Shown here in pieces: positions 36,501 to 48,500 of a stretch of DNA of 64,000 nt. The stretch comes from Saccopteryx bilineata (taxonomy: Eukaryota > Chordata > Mammalia > Chiroptera > Emballonuridae), in NCBI RefSeq assembly GCF_036850765.1, contig NC_089495.1:122659033-122723032 (forward strand). The letters are read 5' to 3'. The notes under the pieces are model-generated. The model was not told the DNA's origin, searched no databases, and saw only the letters and a program-made list of their open reading frames with translations. Made by a program: the position numbers and the translations under genes. Every line of letters begins with the position of its first letter. Position 1 is the first letter of the stretch.

Positions 36501-39500
36501 GTGCCCTGGCCGGGAATCAAACCTGGGACTTCAGCACGCCAGGCCAACACTCTACCACTGAGCCAACTGGCTAGGGCCTCTCTAGCAGCTTTTAATATTT
36601 TCTCTTTATCACTTAGTTTTGGTATTTTAATTAGGACGTGTCTTGGTGTTGATTTCTTTGGGTTTCTCTTTAATGGAGTTCTCTGTGCTTCCTGAACATT
36701 TGACATGTTTTCCTGCCTTAATTGAGGGAAGTTTTCAGCTATGATATGCTTGAACAAAGTCTCTATCCCTTGTTCTTTCTTTTCTTCAGGAACCTTTATG
36801 ATACGGATGTTATTTCTCTTCATGTTGTCACAGAGCTCTCTTAGAGTTTCCTCAGACTTTTTGAGTCTCTTTTCTTTTTTCTGCTCTGCTTCCGTGCCTT
36901 TATCATGTCCTCTAACTCGCTGATTCGATTCTCAGCTTCATCCATCCTGCTTTTAATTCCTTCCATTGTGTTCTTCATTTCTGATATTGTATTTGTCATT
37001 TCTGACTCATACTTTTTTATTATTTCAATGTCCTTTTTTATATTTGCTATCTCTTTATTTAGGTGTTCGTAATGACCATCTATTGTTGTTCTAATATCTT
37101 TGAGCATCCTAACAATAGTTATTTTAAACTCTGCATCTGGTAATTTGGTTATATCTGATTCATTCAGGTCCTTTTCTGGGGATTTCTCTTGATTCATTTG
37201 TGTTGGATTCCTCTGCCTTCTCATCTTCTCTGAGTAAAAGAAGGTCTTGGCCATTGCAGTCCACTGGGTGTGGCCTCTGTTCCCTAGGTATGGTCTGTCT
37301 GCAGGGCCACCACCCCCTCTGCTGTTGCTGCCTAGAGCATTTCGGTATGGGCGTTGCTGGTGCCTGCCCACTGGGGCTGTTGCTGTGGTTTCCATCTCTC
37401 CTTCACAGGAGTGGCTGTGATCATGTGCTTGAGTGTACAAGCTTTGGTGGCCTTGGCCTTCACCCGCCCCTGTGGGTGGCGTTATGCTCGGCCGTGAGGG
37501 CAGTGGTGAGCACCTTTGCTCAGCTGCAGGTCTCCATCTATTTCCGGGCTTCCACCTCGCCCTTGCAGGATCGTGGGACGGCTGGAAGCCTTGGCTCCAC
37601 AAGCCAGGTGGGACTTCATGCCTACGCTCAGTAACCTTACTCTGCCTGTTCTGGGTTTTTGGCTGCACCCCTGCAGGAGGAGCTGGCTCCCAAGTCAGGC
37701 CACAAGCCTCAGTTCCGCAGGTGGGGCAAGGCTGTGCTCCTGCACCCTTGCTCAAGGGCCGGTCTCCACCCCTTTCGGGGTTTCCGCCCTTCCCCTACAG
37801 GCTGGATTACAGGTGGCCCGCAGTGGGGCTTGACCACTTTTGCACACCCCCTCCTCCCCAGCCGGGCAAGACTGAGCTCACACCTGGGCCCAGTAATGGC
37901 CACCCAGCTTCTTCCCTTGCTGAAAGAACTGCGCTTCCGCATCCTGCTGCCAGCCGCCCTCGCGGGAGCCATGTGGGTGGGTGTGCTGCAGCTCAGACCC
38001 TAAGACTCATTACTATAGTCCCGAAAGCTCCCTCATTCTAAGCAACTCTGCTCTGAGTGCTATGGGAGAGCTTGTTTGGCTGGTATCCTGCTTCCCTTTG
38101 CTGGTATTGCTGTTTCCAGGGGAAATATTCACTTCAGATTTGGGAAGTGGCTTGTCCCAGGGGTTAGGGTGGCTGTCTCCCAAAATGTTTCTCCCTGTGC
38201 CTCCTAGATTACACTCTCTTCCTGTTACTCCGGTCCTCTCCTCTCTCCCTGACCCCCGGAGCCCTGGGTGAGTGGTTGTGAGAGAGGTTTTCTGCACAGT
38301 CCCTTTAAAAAGAATCCTGGGTCTGAGAAATCAGTCTCTTTCTCACAAACAGTATCCTGTCTTGTTTCCAGCTAAATACTGTCTGTACTCCTCTCCTAGG
38401 CTCTGGGGCTGCAGGCTGGGGCTTTGTTCCTGGGATTCAGGACCCTCCCCTCTCTGCTAAACTCACTTCCTGCCACGCAAGTCTCTCCCGATTGCCGTTC
38501 ACTCCGGGGAGCTGGGCAGCCCTCTCTATGTTTCTGCTTTTCCTACCAGTCTTGGTGTGGCTTCTTCAGTGTTCCTTGGTTGAAAAGTCCTCTTAGTTTA
38601 GTTCAAAGTTGGTTTTTCCAGATGATAGTTCTTAAAATTAGTTTGTAATCCACTTTGGTTCTAGGAGGTGGGAGTTGGTACATCCGCCTACTCCATCTCC
38701 ATCTTGTCTTCGCTTAATCTGCTTTTAAATTAGATGTTAAGTGAGGCACTTTTATTTTATTCCAGAAGAACAGCCTGTTGTGTCAGCACTGCCTGTTTGA
38801 TGATCGACTCTTTTTCCATTAAACTAAACTATGAGCTTCATCAAATATTAAATTCTCACATACTCTGGGACCTATTTCTCTCTTTTGTCCCACTGATTGC
38901 TACTGTATTGATTATAGTGGACGCCAGCATATTCTGATACTGGGTGAAGCATGCCCCTTTACCATTCTTCTTTTTCATACTTTTTCTGGCTTTTCTTGGG
39001 CACCTATTCCTGCATGTAAATTCTAGGAGTCTGCTTCCCCATAAAAGTCTTTTGGACCTGACCAAGCGGTGGCGCAGTGGATAGAGCATCGGACTGGGAT
39101 GCAGAAGACCCAGGTTCAAGACCCCGAGGTCGCTGGCTTGAGCATGGGCTCTTAAGGTTTGAGCAAGTTCACCAGCTTGAGCCCAAGGTCGCTGGTTTGA
39201 GCAAGGGTCACTTGGTCTGCTGTAGCCTCCCCGTCAAGGCACATATGAGAAAGCAATCAATGAACTAAGGTGCCACAATGAAGAATTGATGCTTCTCATC
39301 TCTCTCCTTCCTGTCTGTCTGTCCCTATCTGTTCCTCTCTCTGACTCTGTCTCCATCACACACACACAAAAAAAGTCTTTTGGGATTTCAACTGGAACTT
39401 CACAAAATATTTATGTTAACTTTGAGAAGAAATGTTTTATGTTTTATATCTTTCCACTCAGTTTTGTACCTGTTCAGAGCTTGTTTGTTTTCAACGGGAT

Positions 39501-42500
39501 TTTCATTTTCTTCATCTATTATAAATCGGTGGCTCTCACCCCTGGCTGTATATCAAAATCAACCAAGGAGCTTTCAAAAAAGTGTCTTGCTAATAATAGC
39601 CTCTAACACTTACTTCTAGGTATTTAATATGTCTTTTCTTGCAAATTAAATACTTTTCATTTCCACTCCTAGGTATTTATGGTAATGCAGAGAAAAGCTA
39701 CTGCTTTTAAAAACATTTCCCTTACAGTCAGCCACCCTGCCAGGTTTTCTTATAAATTCTAATGGATTCTGGGATTTTGTAGGCACATTCATTGACCTTC
39801 TGGTATCTTCTCTCCTGTTCTCCTTGTCCCTTCAAGTTTATTTAATTTTTTGTCTCTATATTGTCATTTTGGTGGGAATCAGAAATAACTACTTGTATTT
39901 AATCTTTTTAATTTAGGAAAAGTCTACATGTATCCTTTTGCAACTTTACACATTATGCTTTGGGGAATTTATCCCTGTTGATTTATGTAGACTTACTGGG
40001 TCATTTTTAACTGTTCTAGACCATTCCACTGTGTAACTAACCCCCTGATTACTTACCCAACACTTTACAGAGGAAGCATTTGATTTCACTATTACAGTGT
40101 TATGCAAACATCCCTGGACATCCTTGTACACATGACAATTTGTCTGTGTAGAAGGGGAATTACTGAGTCACCAAGCACCAGCAGATCACCTTGTCTCTCT
40201 CCAAAGAAGTTGTGTGAGTTTACACTCCTGACAACAATGTGAGTTACCCTTTCCCACATTCTCACAAGTGATTATAAAGATGCTTTACATTTTGCCAATC
40301 TGATGGGTATAAAACAATAGCTTGTAAGCTAATTTGCATTTCTCTGATTACTAAGTGATGTTGAGCATCTCTTCATACATTTATTAGACATTCTGGTGTC
40401 CTTTTCTGAGATTCATACCTTTGGCTATGCATACCTTTTCTGAGATAAGATCAACTCATAGTTGTGGCACCTTAGTTATTCATTGATTGCTTTCTCATGT
40501 GTGCCTTGATGGGTGGGGGGAGGTCCAGCTGAGCCAGTGACCCCTTGCTCAAGTCAAGGACTTTGGCCTCAAGCCAGCAACCTCTGGGCTCAAGCCAGCA
40601 AGCATGAAGTCATGTTTATAATCCCACGCTCAGGCCTGCCACCCCGCACTCAAGCTGGATGAGCCCACATTCAAGCCAGTGACCTTGGGGGGTTTTGAAC
40701 CAGGATCCTCAGAATACCAGGCTGATGCTCTATCCACTGTATCACTACCTGGTCAGGCGATGGTATTTGCTTTTATAAAGTCTTTATATACACTTTCCTT
40801 CCTCAAGGCCATAAAGTATTTTCTCCCCAATTTTACAGCTTTTTGGGGTCTTTAATCCATTAGTAACTCACCTTTGTATGGTATGGGAGGTCAGAATCTA
40901 ATTTTATCTTTTTCCAGCACCAATTATTTAAGTTCATCCTTTTTCTGTTGGGTACTGAAAGCCAACAGGGTCTTTGCAGTTTAGATTTTTGGGGAACAGA
41001 GGTGTGGGGGACTGGCAGTAAACTGATAGTCTGCCCAACCCCCTATCTCACTTGTCCTGTGAAGTTGCTAAAGGCTATTTTGCTAGGGTGCTGGATTGTT
41101 TATACTCATCCTGCCCCCCATGTCCCCCAGAAAGACTGGAGGCAAGTTTCTTTTATCCTTTGTCTTGTGAAGTTAAGATGTTATGTATGGGGGTTTTCTG
41201 CACTTGGTAGAATTCTTGGGTTGCCTTGGAAATGTGATCAGAGATCTCTTTGATTTCCTAATGGCCTTACTTTGCCCTATAAATAAAGCTGGAAGTGAGT
41301 GTGGAGTGTGCTCTTTTCTAGGCAACAGCATTGCAGAGGCCTCCCAACCCCATCCTTTCACTCTAAGCCTATTTTCTTTTTCTTTTTTTAATTAATTAAT
41401 TAATTTACTTATTTATTTTAGAAAAGAGAGAGAGAGAGAGAGAGAGAGAAGGGGGAGAGGAGCAGGAAGCATCAACTCCCATATGTGCCTTGACTGGGCA
41501 AGCCCAGGGTTTTGAACTGGCAACCTCAGCATTCCAGGTCGACGCTTGATCCACTGTGCCACCACAGGTCAGGCTAAGCCTATTTTCTTTCTTTCTTTCT
41601 TTTTTTTTTTTTTTTTTTTTTGTATTTTTCTGAAGCTAGAAACAGGGAGAGACAGTCAGACAGACTCCCACATGCGCCCGACCGGGATCCACCCGGCATG
41701 CCCACCAGGGGCGACGCTCTGCCCACCAGGGGGCGATGCTCTGCCCCTCCGGGGCGTTGGTCTGCCGCGACCAGAGCCACTCTAGTGCCTGGGGGCAGAG
41801 GCCAAGGAGCCATCCTCAGCGCCCGGGCCATCTCTGCTCCAATGGAGCCTTGTAAGCCTATTGTCTTAATTCTGCGCCATTCCCACTCAGGACCTGGAAT
41901 TACTAGCCGCATTGGTTCACAGCATTTTCCCATTGATTTATAATGCTACCTATCATATACCTATTTCCCTTATATAGATGGGCCTGTTTCTAGGCTCTCT
42001 ACAAACAATTTATAACCAATTTTTTAAAATTAATTTTAATGGGGTGACATTAATCAATCAGGGTACATAGGTTCAGAGAAAACATCTCCAGGTTATTTTG
42101 ACATTTGATTATGTTGCATGCCCCTCATATAGTCTTCCTTCACCTTCTATCTGGTTTTCTTTGTGCCCCTCCTCTCCCCCCAACCCCTCCCTTCCCTCCC
42201 CCCCAACTACCACTCTTTCCATGTCCCTGAGTCTCATTTTTAAGTTTTTTTTTAAAGACAAAAACAAAGAACTTTTAACAATGTGAGAAAATACTTATAT
42301 AACAACGCTAATTAAAACAAGGCAGGGTTGATCTTGACTATGCAAAATAACATGCATATAAAAGACTGTACTAGCATAAATTAAATATAAAGATAAAATC
42401 TAACCTAGCTTGTTGCAATCCTTACACCAACATACAATTCCTTCCTTGCTATACCATCTAGCCCAGTGGTAGTCAACTTGGTCCCTACCGCCCACTAGTG

Positions 42501-45500
42501 GGCATTCCAGCTTTCATGGTGGGCGGTAGCGGGGCAACCAAAGTATAAATAAAAAGATAGATTTAACTATAATAAGTTGTTTTATAAAGATTTATTCTGC
42601 CAAACTTAGCGAAATCTGACATAAACTACTTGGTAAGTAATTACTATTATATCTTTTTTTTTTTTTTTGTATTTTTCTGAAGCTGGAAATGGGGAGAGAC
42701 AGTCAGACAGACTCCTGCATGTGCCCAACTGGGATCCACCCGGCATGCCCACCAGAAGCGACGCTCTGCCTACCAGCGGGCGATGCTCTGCCCCTCCAGG
42801 GGGTCGCTTTGCCATGACCAGAGCCACTCTAGTGCCTGGGACAGAGGCAAAGGAGCAATCCCCAGCGCCCAGGTCATCTTTGCTCCAATGGAGCCTTGGC
42901 TGCGGGAGGGGAAGAGAGAGACAGAGAGGAAGGGGGGGGGTGGAGAAGCAAATGGGTGCTTCTCCCATGTGCCCTGGCCGGGAATCGAACCCGGGTCCCC
43001 CGCACGCCAGGCTGACGCTCCACCGCTGAGCCAACCAGCCAAGGCCATTATTATATGCTTTAGCTTGCTGTAACTCTGCTTTATAAATTTTATAAAGTGC
43101 CTGACCAGGCAGTGGTGCAGTGGATAGAGCATAGGACTGGGATGCGGAAGACCCTGGTTCGAGACTCCGAGGTCACCAGCTTGAGCACGGGTTCATCTGG
43201 TTTGAGCAAAAGCTCTCCAGCTTGGACCCAAGGTTGCTGGCTTGAGCAAGGGGTTACTCAGTCTACTGGAGGCCCACGGTCAAGGCACATATGAGAACGC
43301 AATCAATGAACTAAGGTGTTGCAACATTCAACGAAAAACTAATGATCGATGCTTCTCATCTCTCCATTTCTGTCTGTCCTTGTCTATTCTTCTCTCTGTC
43401 TCTGTAAAAAAAATTAATTAATTAAAAATTAAATTTTATAAAGTAAAGTTACTTTCACCTGACCAGGTGGTGGCGCAGTGGATAGAGCGTCGGACTGGGA
43501 TGCGGAGGACCCAGGTTCGATACCCCAAGGTCGCCAGCTTGGGCGCGGGCTCATCTGGTGTGAGCAAAGCTCACCAGCTTGGACTCAAGGTCACTGGCTC
43601 GAGCAAGGGGTTACTTGGTCTGCTGAAGGCCCGCAGTCAAGGCACATATGAGAAAGCAATCAATGAACAACTAAGGTGTCACAATGAAAAAACTGATGAT
43701 TGATGCTTCTCATCTTTCTCCTTTCCTGTCTGTCTGTCCCTATCTATCCATCTCGCTCTGTCTCTGTAAAAAAATGAAAAATATTTTTTAAAAAAATAAA
43801 GTTACTTCCCTACTTTATAAATCACCATTACCATTACTGGGGAACCGGTGGGCAGTTAGAAAATTTTACTACTAACAGAGATACAAAAGTGGGCGGTAGG
43901 TATAAAAACGTTGACAAAAAAAAAAAAAAAAAAAGGTTGACTACCCCTGATCTAGCCCCAGAAGCACCCCCGCTAGCTTGCAGAATCTCCAATAAGCTGT
44001 GTGAAACTGGAGAGTGGGGGGTTCAGACAGAAAGAATTACTATTGCCTGGGACTTACCCGGAGCTTTTCTACCTCCTTCCTGATCAGGAACCTGACTTGG
44101 TCCCGGTCGTTCCTAGAGTAATAGAGACGGCACCAGGAACGCTTCCCGTCCCTGCCCGCACGGCCAGACTCTTGGTAGTAGCCAGCCATAGACTTGGCAA
44201 TATTCCAGTGGACAACAAACCTATAGGACCAAAGGGACAAGCAGCATGAGATGGGACAGAAGACCTGAGGGGAAGAGTGATTCTGAGTGAGTGGAGCAGG
44301 GCTCTCCATAGTGACAAGGAGTGGGTAGATGAGCAGGAAGAGGCACAGAGAGGACCCCAGGGAGAAGTATGATTAGGACACCTGCAGTCTGCCAACAGGC
44401 CTCCCTGCATGGAATAGACCAGTTCAGAGGCCATAGCAGTAAAGGGGGACATTCCAAGAGAAACAAACTAACTCAGAGGTCCAGTGGAAAAAAATAATGG
44501 ACTCAAATAAATAAGATTAGGCCACTTACGAGCTGCAGAAATAAGTAAGATTAGACCACTTATGAGCTACAGAGCCTTGAGAAAGTCCTTTATAATCTCT
44601 TCAAAGAGGGAAAGGGATAACATTTATTAAATACGTACTATAAGCCAGTGTATATATTTGTCTCACTTAATTGTTCCAGTCACCATCACATGAAGTAGCC
44701 CCCTTTTAAAGAAAATGAACTTGAGATTCAGAGAGGTAAATTGTACAAGGGGACACAACAAGGGGACAGCAGAGCTAGGATTTGAGCCTAGGAGTGTCTG
44801 ACTTCAAAGTTGGCCCCTAACAAAACAGCCAACCCATCATCCAAACTCTGATTCCAAAGTCCTTGTTTGGAAGGAGACTTGACTTTGGGTGGTGAACACA
44901 AAATATATATACAGATGGTTTACTACACAACAATATACTTGAAACCTCCACCAATACATTCAATAAAAATTTAAAAAATAAAAATAAACAAAACCCATGT
45001 TCTCTCAAGTGTAGTACACAGACCAATTCCTACCATGACCAACTCAGGGTCACTATGAGTATTAATAAGACCATGCATGTAAAAGGGCTCCGTAAATCTT
45101 ACAAGGTATTATTGTTGGTATTAATCAGAACTAAGGCTTCAGGCTGTAGCCCAAAATGTCTCTGGAAGGTCAGGCATTGCTAGAGGTAAAAAACTTCCAA
45201 CAGCTGCCAGCCTGGGCCTAGGAGGCTGGGACGCACCCATCTCCTCCAGGCGTCAGTCAGCAGTAATATGGGATAGGAACAAGCTCTTTGCCTTTGACTT
45301 CCCATAGGGGGAAGGATAAGATAGTTCATCCCATCCCTCACAGGGTCCACCTGTAAGATGTGAGTGAACAGGGCTGAGTTCATGAATGAGCCTGATGATG
45401 TACACGCTACCCCATTTCCTGGGGGACAGAAGAACTATGCTGTGCAGTCACAAGGAGCAGGCTGCACAGAAACTGTCAACATGTGGGCTGTGTACTAGGG

Positions 45501-48500
45501 ACCCTCTCCTGGGGCTTCCTTCCCCACTAACCCCAGAAGGAGCACATGGAGCCAGTCCTCCTGGCAGAGCACCGGGCAGCCCACCCCCACCCAGCAAGGC
45601 CCTGATCAGGAAGGTGAGACAAGAAATGAGCTTACCTGACGTTGGCTTTGTCCACTCCCATCCCAAAACTAATGGTTGCAACAATTACAGGGACCTTCTC
45701 CTCCATCCACTCATTCTGCACCAGTGTTCTTTCAGAAGCCTTCAGCCCTATAAAGGAGGGAAAGGTGGGGAAGGGAACTCACATTTCCCTTGGGTTTCCC
45801 TTGGGGGTCTATCTTGGGTTTGACCCTATGCTGGGCACTGTACACATACCCTCAATCCATCAGTTACCAGTTCTGTGACCTTGAGCCAGGCACTTAACCT
45901 CTCTGAGCCTGAGCTAATAAAGACCCTTGCCTATGTATGGCATAGAGCACTCAACGAATGTTAGAGCCAAGACTGAAATCCAAATCCACTGGCCTACAAA
46001 GTGTGTGCTCTTTCCACAACACCAATACTTGGGCTTATAAAAACTTATCACTATTCCTGACCTGTGGTGGCGCAGTGGATAAAGGTGTCAACCTGAAACG
46101 CTGAGGTTCAGGTCAACAGCCCTGGGCTTGCCAGGTCAAGGGCAAATATGAGAAACTATTGTGAGTTGATGCTTCCTGCTCCTCCCTCCCTTCTCTCTTT
46201 CTTTCTCTCTCTTAAAACCAAGAAATCTTAAAAAACAAACAACAAAAAAGCTCACTACTTGCTGTTGGGTGGGACATAGGGCAAAAAAAAATTCAGGAGT
46301 CACAAGTCTCATTTTAGACCTCATTCATGTCTAGACTCCTTTCTGTGGATTCAAATGAATCACTTTGGGTATCTAAAAAAGATTCAGACCACCCGATTTT
46401 CCAGGATTTTTAAGAACTAGAGACTTGCTAAGTAACCTCTGGGACTGAAGAGGACCTCATGGCCTGGGTGGCCCTTACCTGCGTGGTAGGCCTTGGCATT
46501 CAACCCCCTGTAACTGAGCTCTATTGCCAGCTGTTCACAGGCCTCTCTGGTCCTGCAGTAGACAATGCCGCAGCCGGACAACTAAATGGGCAAATAGGAA
46601 CAACAGGAGGGAAATAAGCAGTGGGAAAAACAATCAATCTCCTTTCAAAGAAGCTCTATCCTCTGTCTCTCATCAGCCTCAAAGTCTCTTCGGAGGCAGG
46701 CCACCAAGCAGGGCTCTGCCACTTTCTATTTATTTATTTATTTTTACAGAGGCAGAGATAGACAGGGACAGACAGACAGGAACGGAGAGAGATGAGAAGC
46801 ATCAATCATCAGTTTCTCGTTGCGCGTTGCAACTTCTTAGTTGTTCATTGATTGCTTTCTCACATGTGCCTTGACCGCGGGCCTTCAGCAGACCGAGTAA
46901 CCCCCTGCTGGAGCCAGCGACCTTGGGTCCAAGCTGGTGAGCTCTTTGCTCAAGCCATATGAGCCCGCGCTCAAGCTGGCCACCTCGGGGTCTCGAACCT
47001 GGGTCCTTCCGCATCCCAGTCCGACGCTCTATCCACTGCGCCACCACCTGGTCAGGCGCTCTGCCACTTTCTAACAAAAAAGGACCAAAGTAGCCCAAAG
47101 CCCAACTAATCTAACTCCTCTGCCTCCTCCCCTAAAATCTTGAATAGGTCTACAAAGGCTACAGTCAGAGGCTGACTGCTTGCCTCCCAAAGAAAGATTC
47201 TACAACAAGGAAACCCCAGTAAGGAGAACAATGTCAAGAAGCCAAAGGGACAACTCTCTGTCTCTCTGTGCTTTAAGCAGCTACAGCTAGTCCTGGCTAA
47301 GGAAGCCAGAAAAAGCAAAGGTCTTAGAAAACCAATACCCATATCTGTGCTATAAACAGAACCTTATTGCTCCACATGCAGCATGGCCTCCCCACATTAG
47401 TGCCCTCACCCCTTTATCAGCCTTCTGTCCAAGAGCCTTATGACAGAAGTCCCTGAGGTTCTCATAGGGATCAGAAAGCAGTTCCTTGAACTGCACATCA
47501 TAGAAGAGGTTGGCCCGGAAGCAGGGAGTCTTGAAGGCAGCAACCGGTTGTTTCAGGTGCAGAGCAGCAAACACATCCTCCTGTACCTGTGGGGTGGCTG
47601 TGGCGGTGAGAGCCACACACGGGGCATGTGCCAGGCGGGAGTGCAGAGCACCCAGACGCAAGTAGTCAGGACGGAAGTCATGTCCCCACTGGGAAACACA
47701 ATGAGCTTCATCCACCACCAGGTAAGAGACCAAGTGGCGGGACACCAGGGAGTTCAGGGTGGGCTGGAAGGAGGCTGAGGCCACCATCTCTGGCGTGATG
47801 TACAGAAGTTTGGTCCATGGCTTTTCTTTCTCCAGGTCAGAGAGCAGCTCCTTCTTCTCCTCTGCTGAGAGCTTCGAGTTCAAGGAACTCACTCGTACCT
47901 TTAGGGCCAGCAAGTGGTCTACTTGGTCCTGAGGGCAGAAAGGGGAGAAGCACGAAGAGGAGTATAATTGGCTCTCGGGATCTGCAATGCCTGGGATATT
48001 TCCCAGTCATAAAACATCCTCCGACCACCCTCTAATATGTCTTCCCTTTGCATGCAAGAAATACTGAAGGTCAAATGGTTGAAAGGACAGGCTCTAGGGC
48101 CAGACAGACCTGAGTTTAATCCTTGCTCACTTAACTGCCACATGCTTTGGGCTAGTTCTTAACCTTAACCTGTCAATTTTCTCATTCTCCCTAATGTAAA
48201 AACAGTAACTACATAATAGGACTGTCATAAGAATGATATTCTACATTCGCCTGACCACTCAGTGGCACAGTGGATTAAAGCATCAGCCTGGGGCACTGAG
48301 GACCCAGGTTGTAAACCCTAAGGTCCCCGGCTTGAGCATGGGCTCGTCAACTTGAATGCGGGATCACAGACATGATCCTACGGTTGCTGGCTTGAGCCCA
48401 AAAGTCACTGGCTTGAGCAAGGGGTCACGCACTTTGCTGGAGCCCCCCCCCCCCATCAAGGCACATATGAGAAAGCAATCAATGAACAACTAACTAAGGT

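Larger units (their letters stand above)
30894..38712 (-). mobile_element. Full-length L1 retrotransposon, inactivated, with four nested SINEs
   Basis: Bounded by a 14-base target duplication CTTAATCTGCTTTT at 30880-30893 and 38713-38726. On the minus strand it starts with a GAAGACAAGATGGAG end typical of L1 5' UTRs, followed by a GC-rich 5' UTR, ORF1 and ORF2, and ends in the ATGTCACCCCATTAAAAT type 3' end. SINEs at 31132, 33303, 34378 and 36210 sit inside it, each with its own target duplication. Without them the element is about 6.5 kb. It lies in RECQL5 intron 6 in sense with RECQL5. Confidence 0.93.
38727..40950 (-). repeat. Old L1 fragments hosting younger insertions
   Basis: Parts at 38740-39500 and 40030-40950 resemble the reverse complement of L1 ORF2 (for example GCTAATTTGCATTTCTCTGA at 40330). 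They are interrupted by SINEs at 39056 and 40441 and, on the left, by the young L1. Confidence 0.55.
42464..43949. mobile_element. Non-autonomous hAT transposon with three SINEs inside
   Basis: Ends CAGTGGTAGTCAACTTG and (AA)GGTTGACTACCCCTG are inverted repeats. A perfect 8-base duplication ATCTAGCC lies at 42456-42463 and 43950-43957, as hAT transposases make. Both ends also share a GGGCGGTAG-containing subterminal block. SINEs at 42654, 43099 and 43456 are inserted in it; without them it is about 420 bp. No transposase frame was seen. Confidence 0.9.

Noticed and set aside
37433..38041. A 202-codon ORF on the plus strand
   Set aside because: It lies antisense in the GC-rich 5' UTR of the L1 and has no family match or splice context.
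41410..41450. GA microsatellite as an independent feature
   Set aside because: The GAGAGA run is part of the pyrimidine-rich tail region of the family C SINE in reverse.
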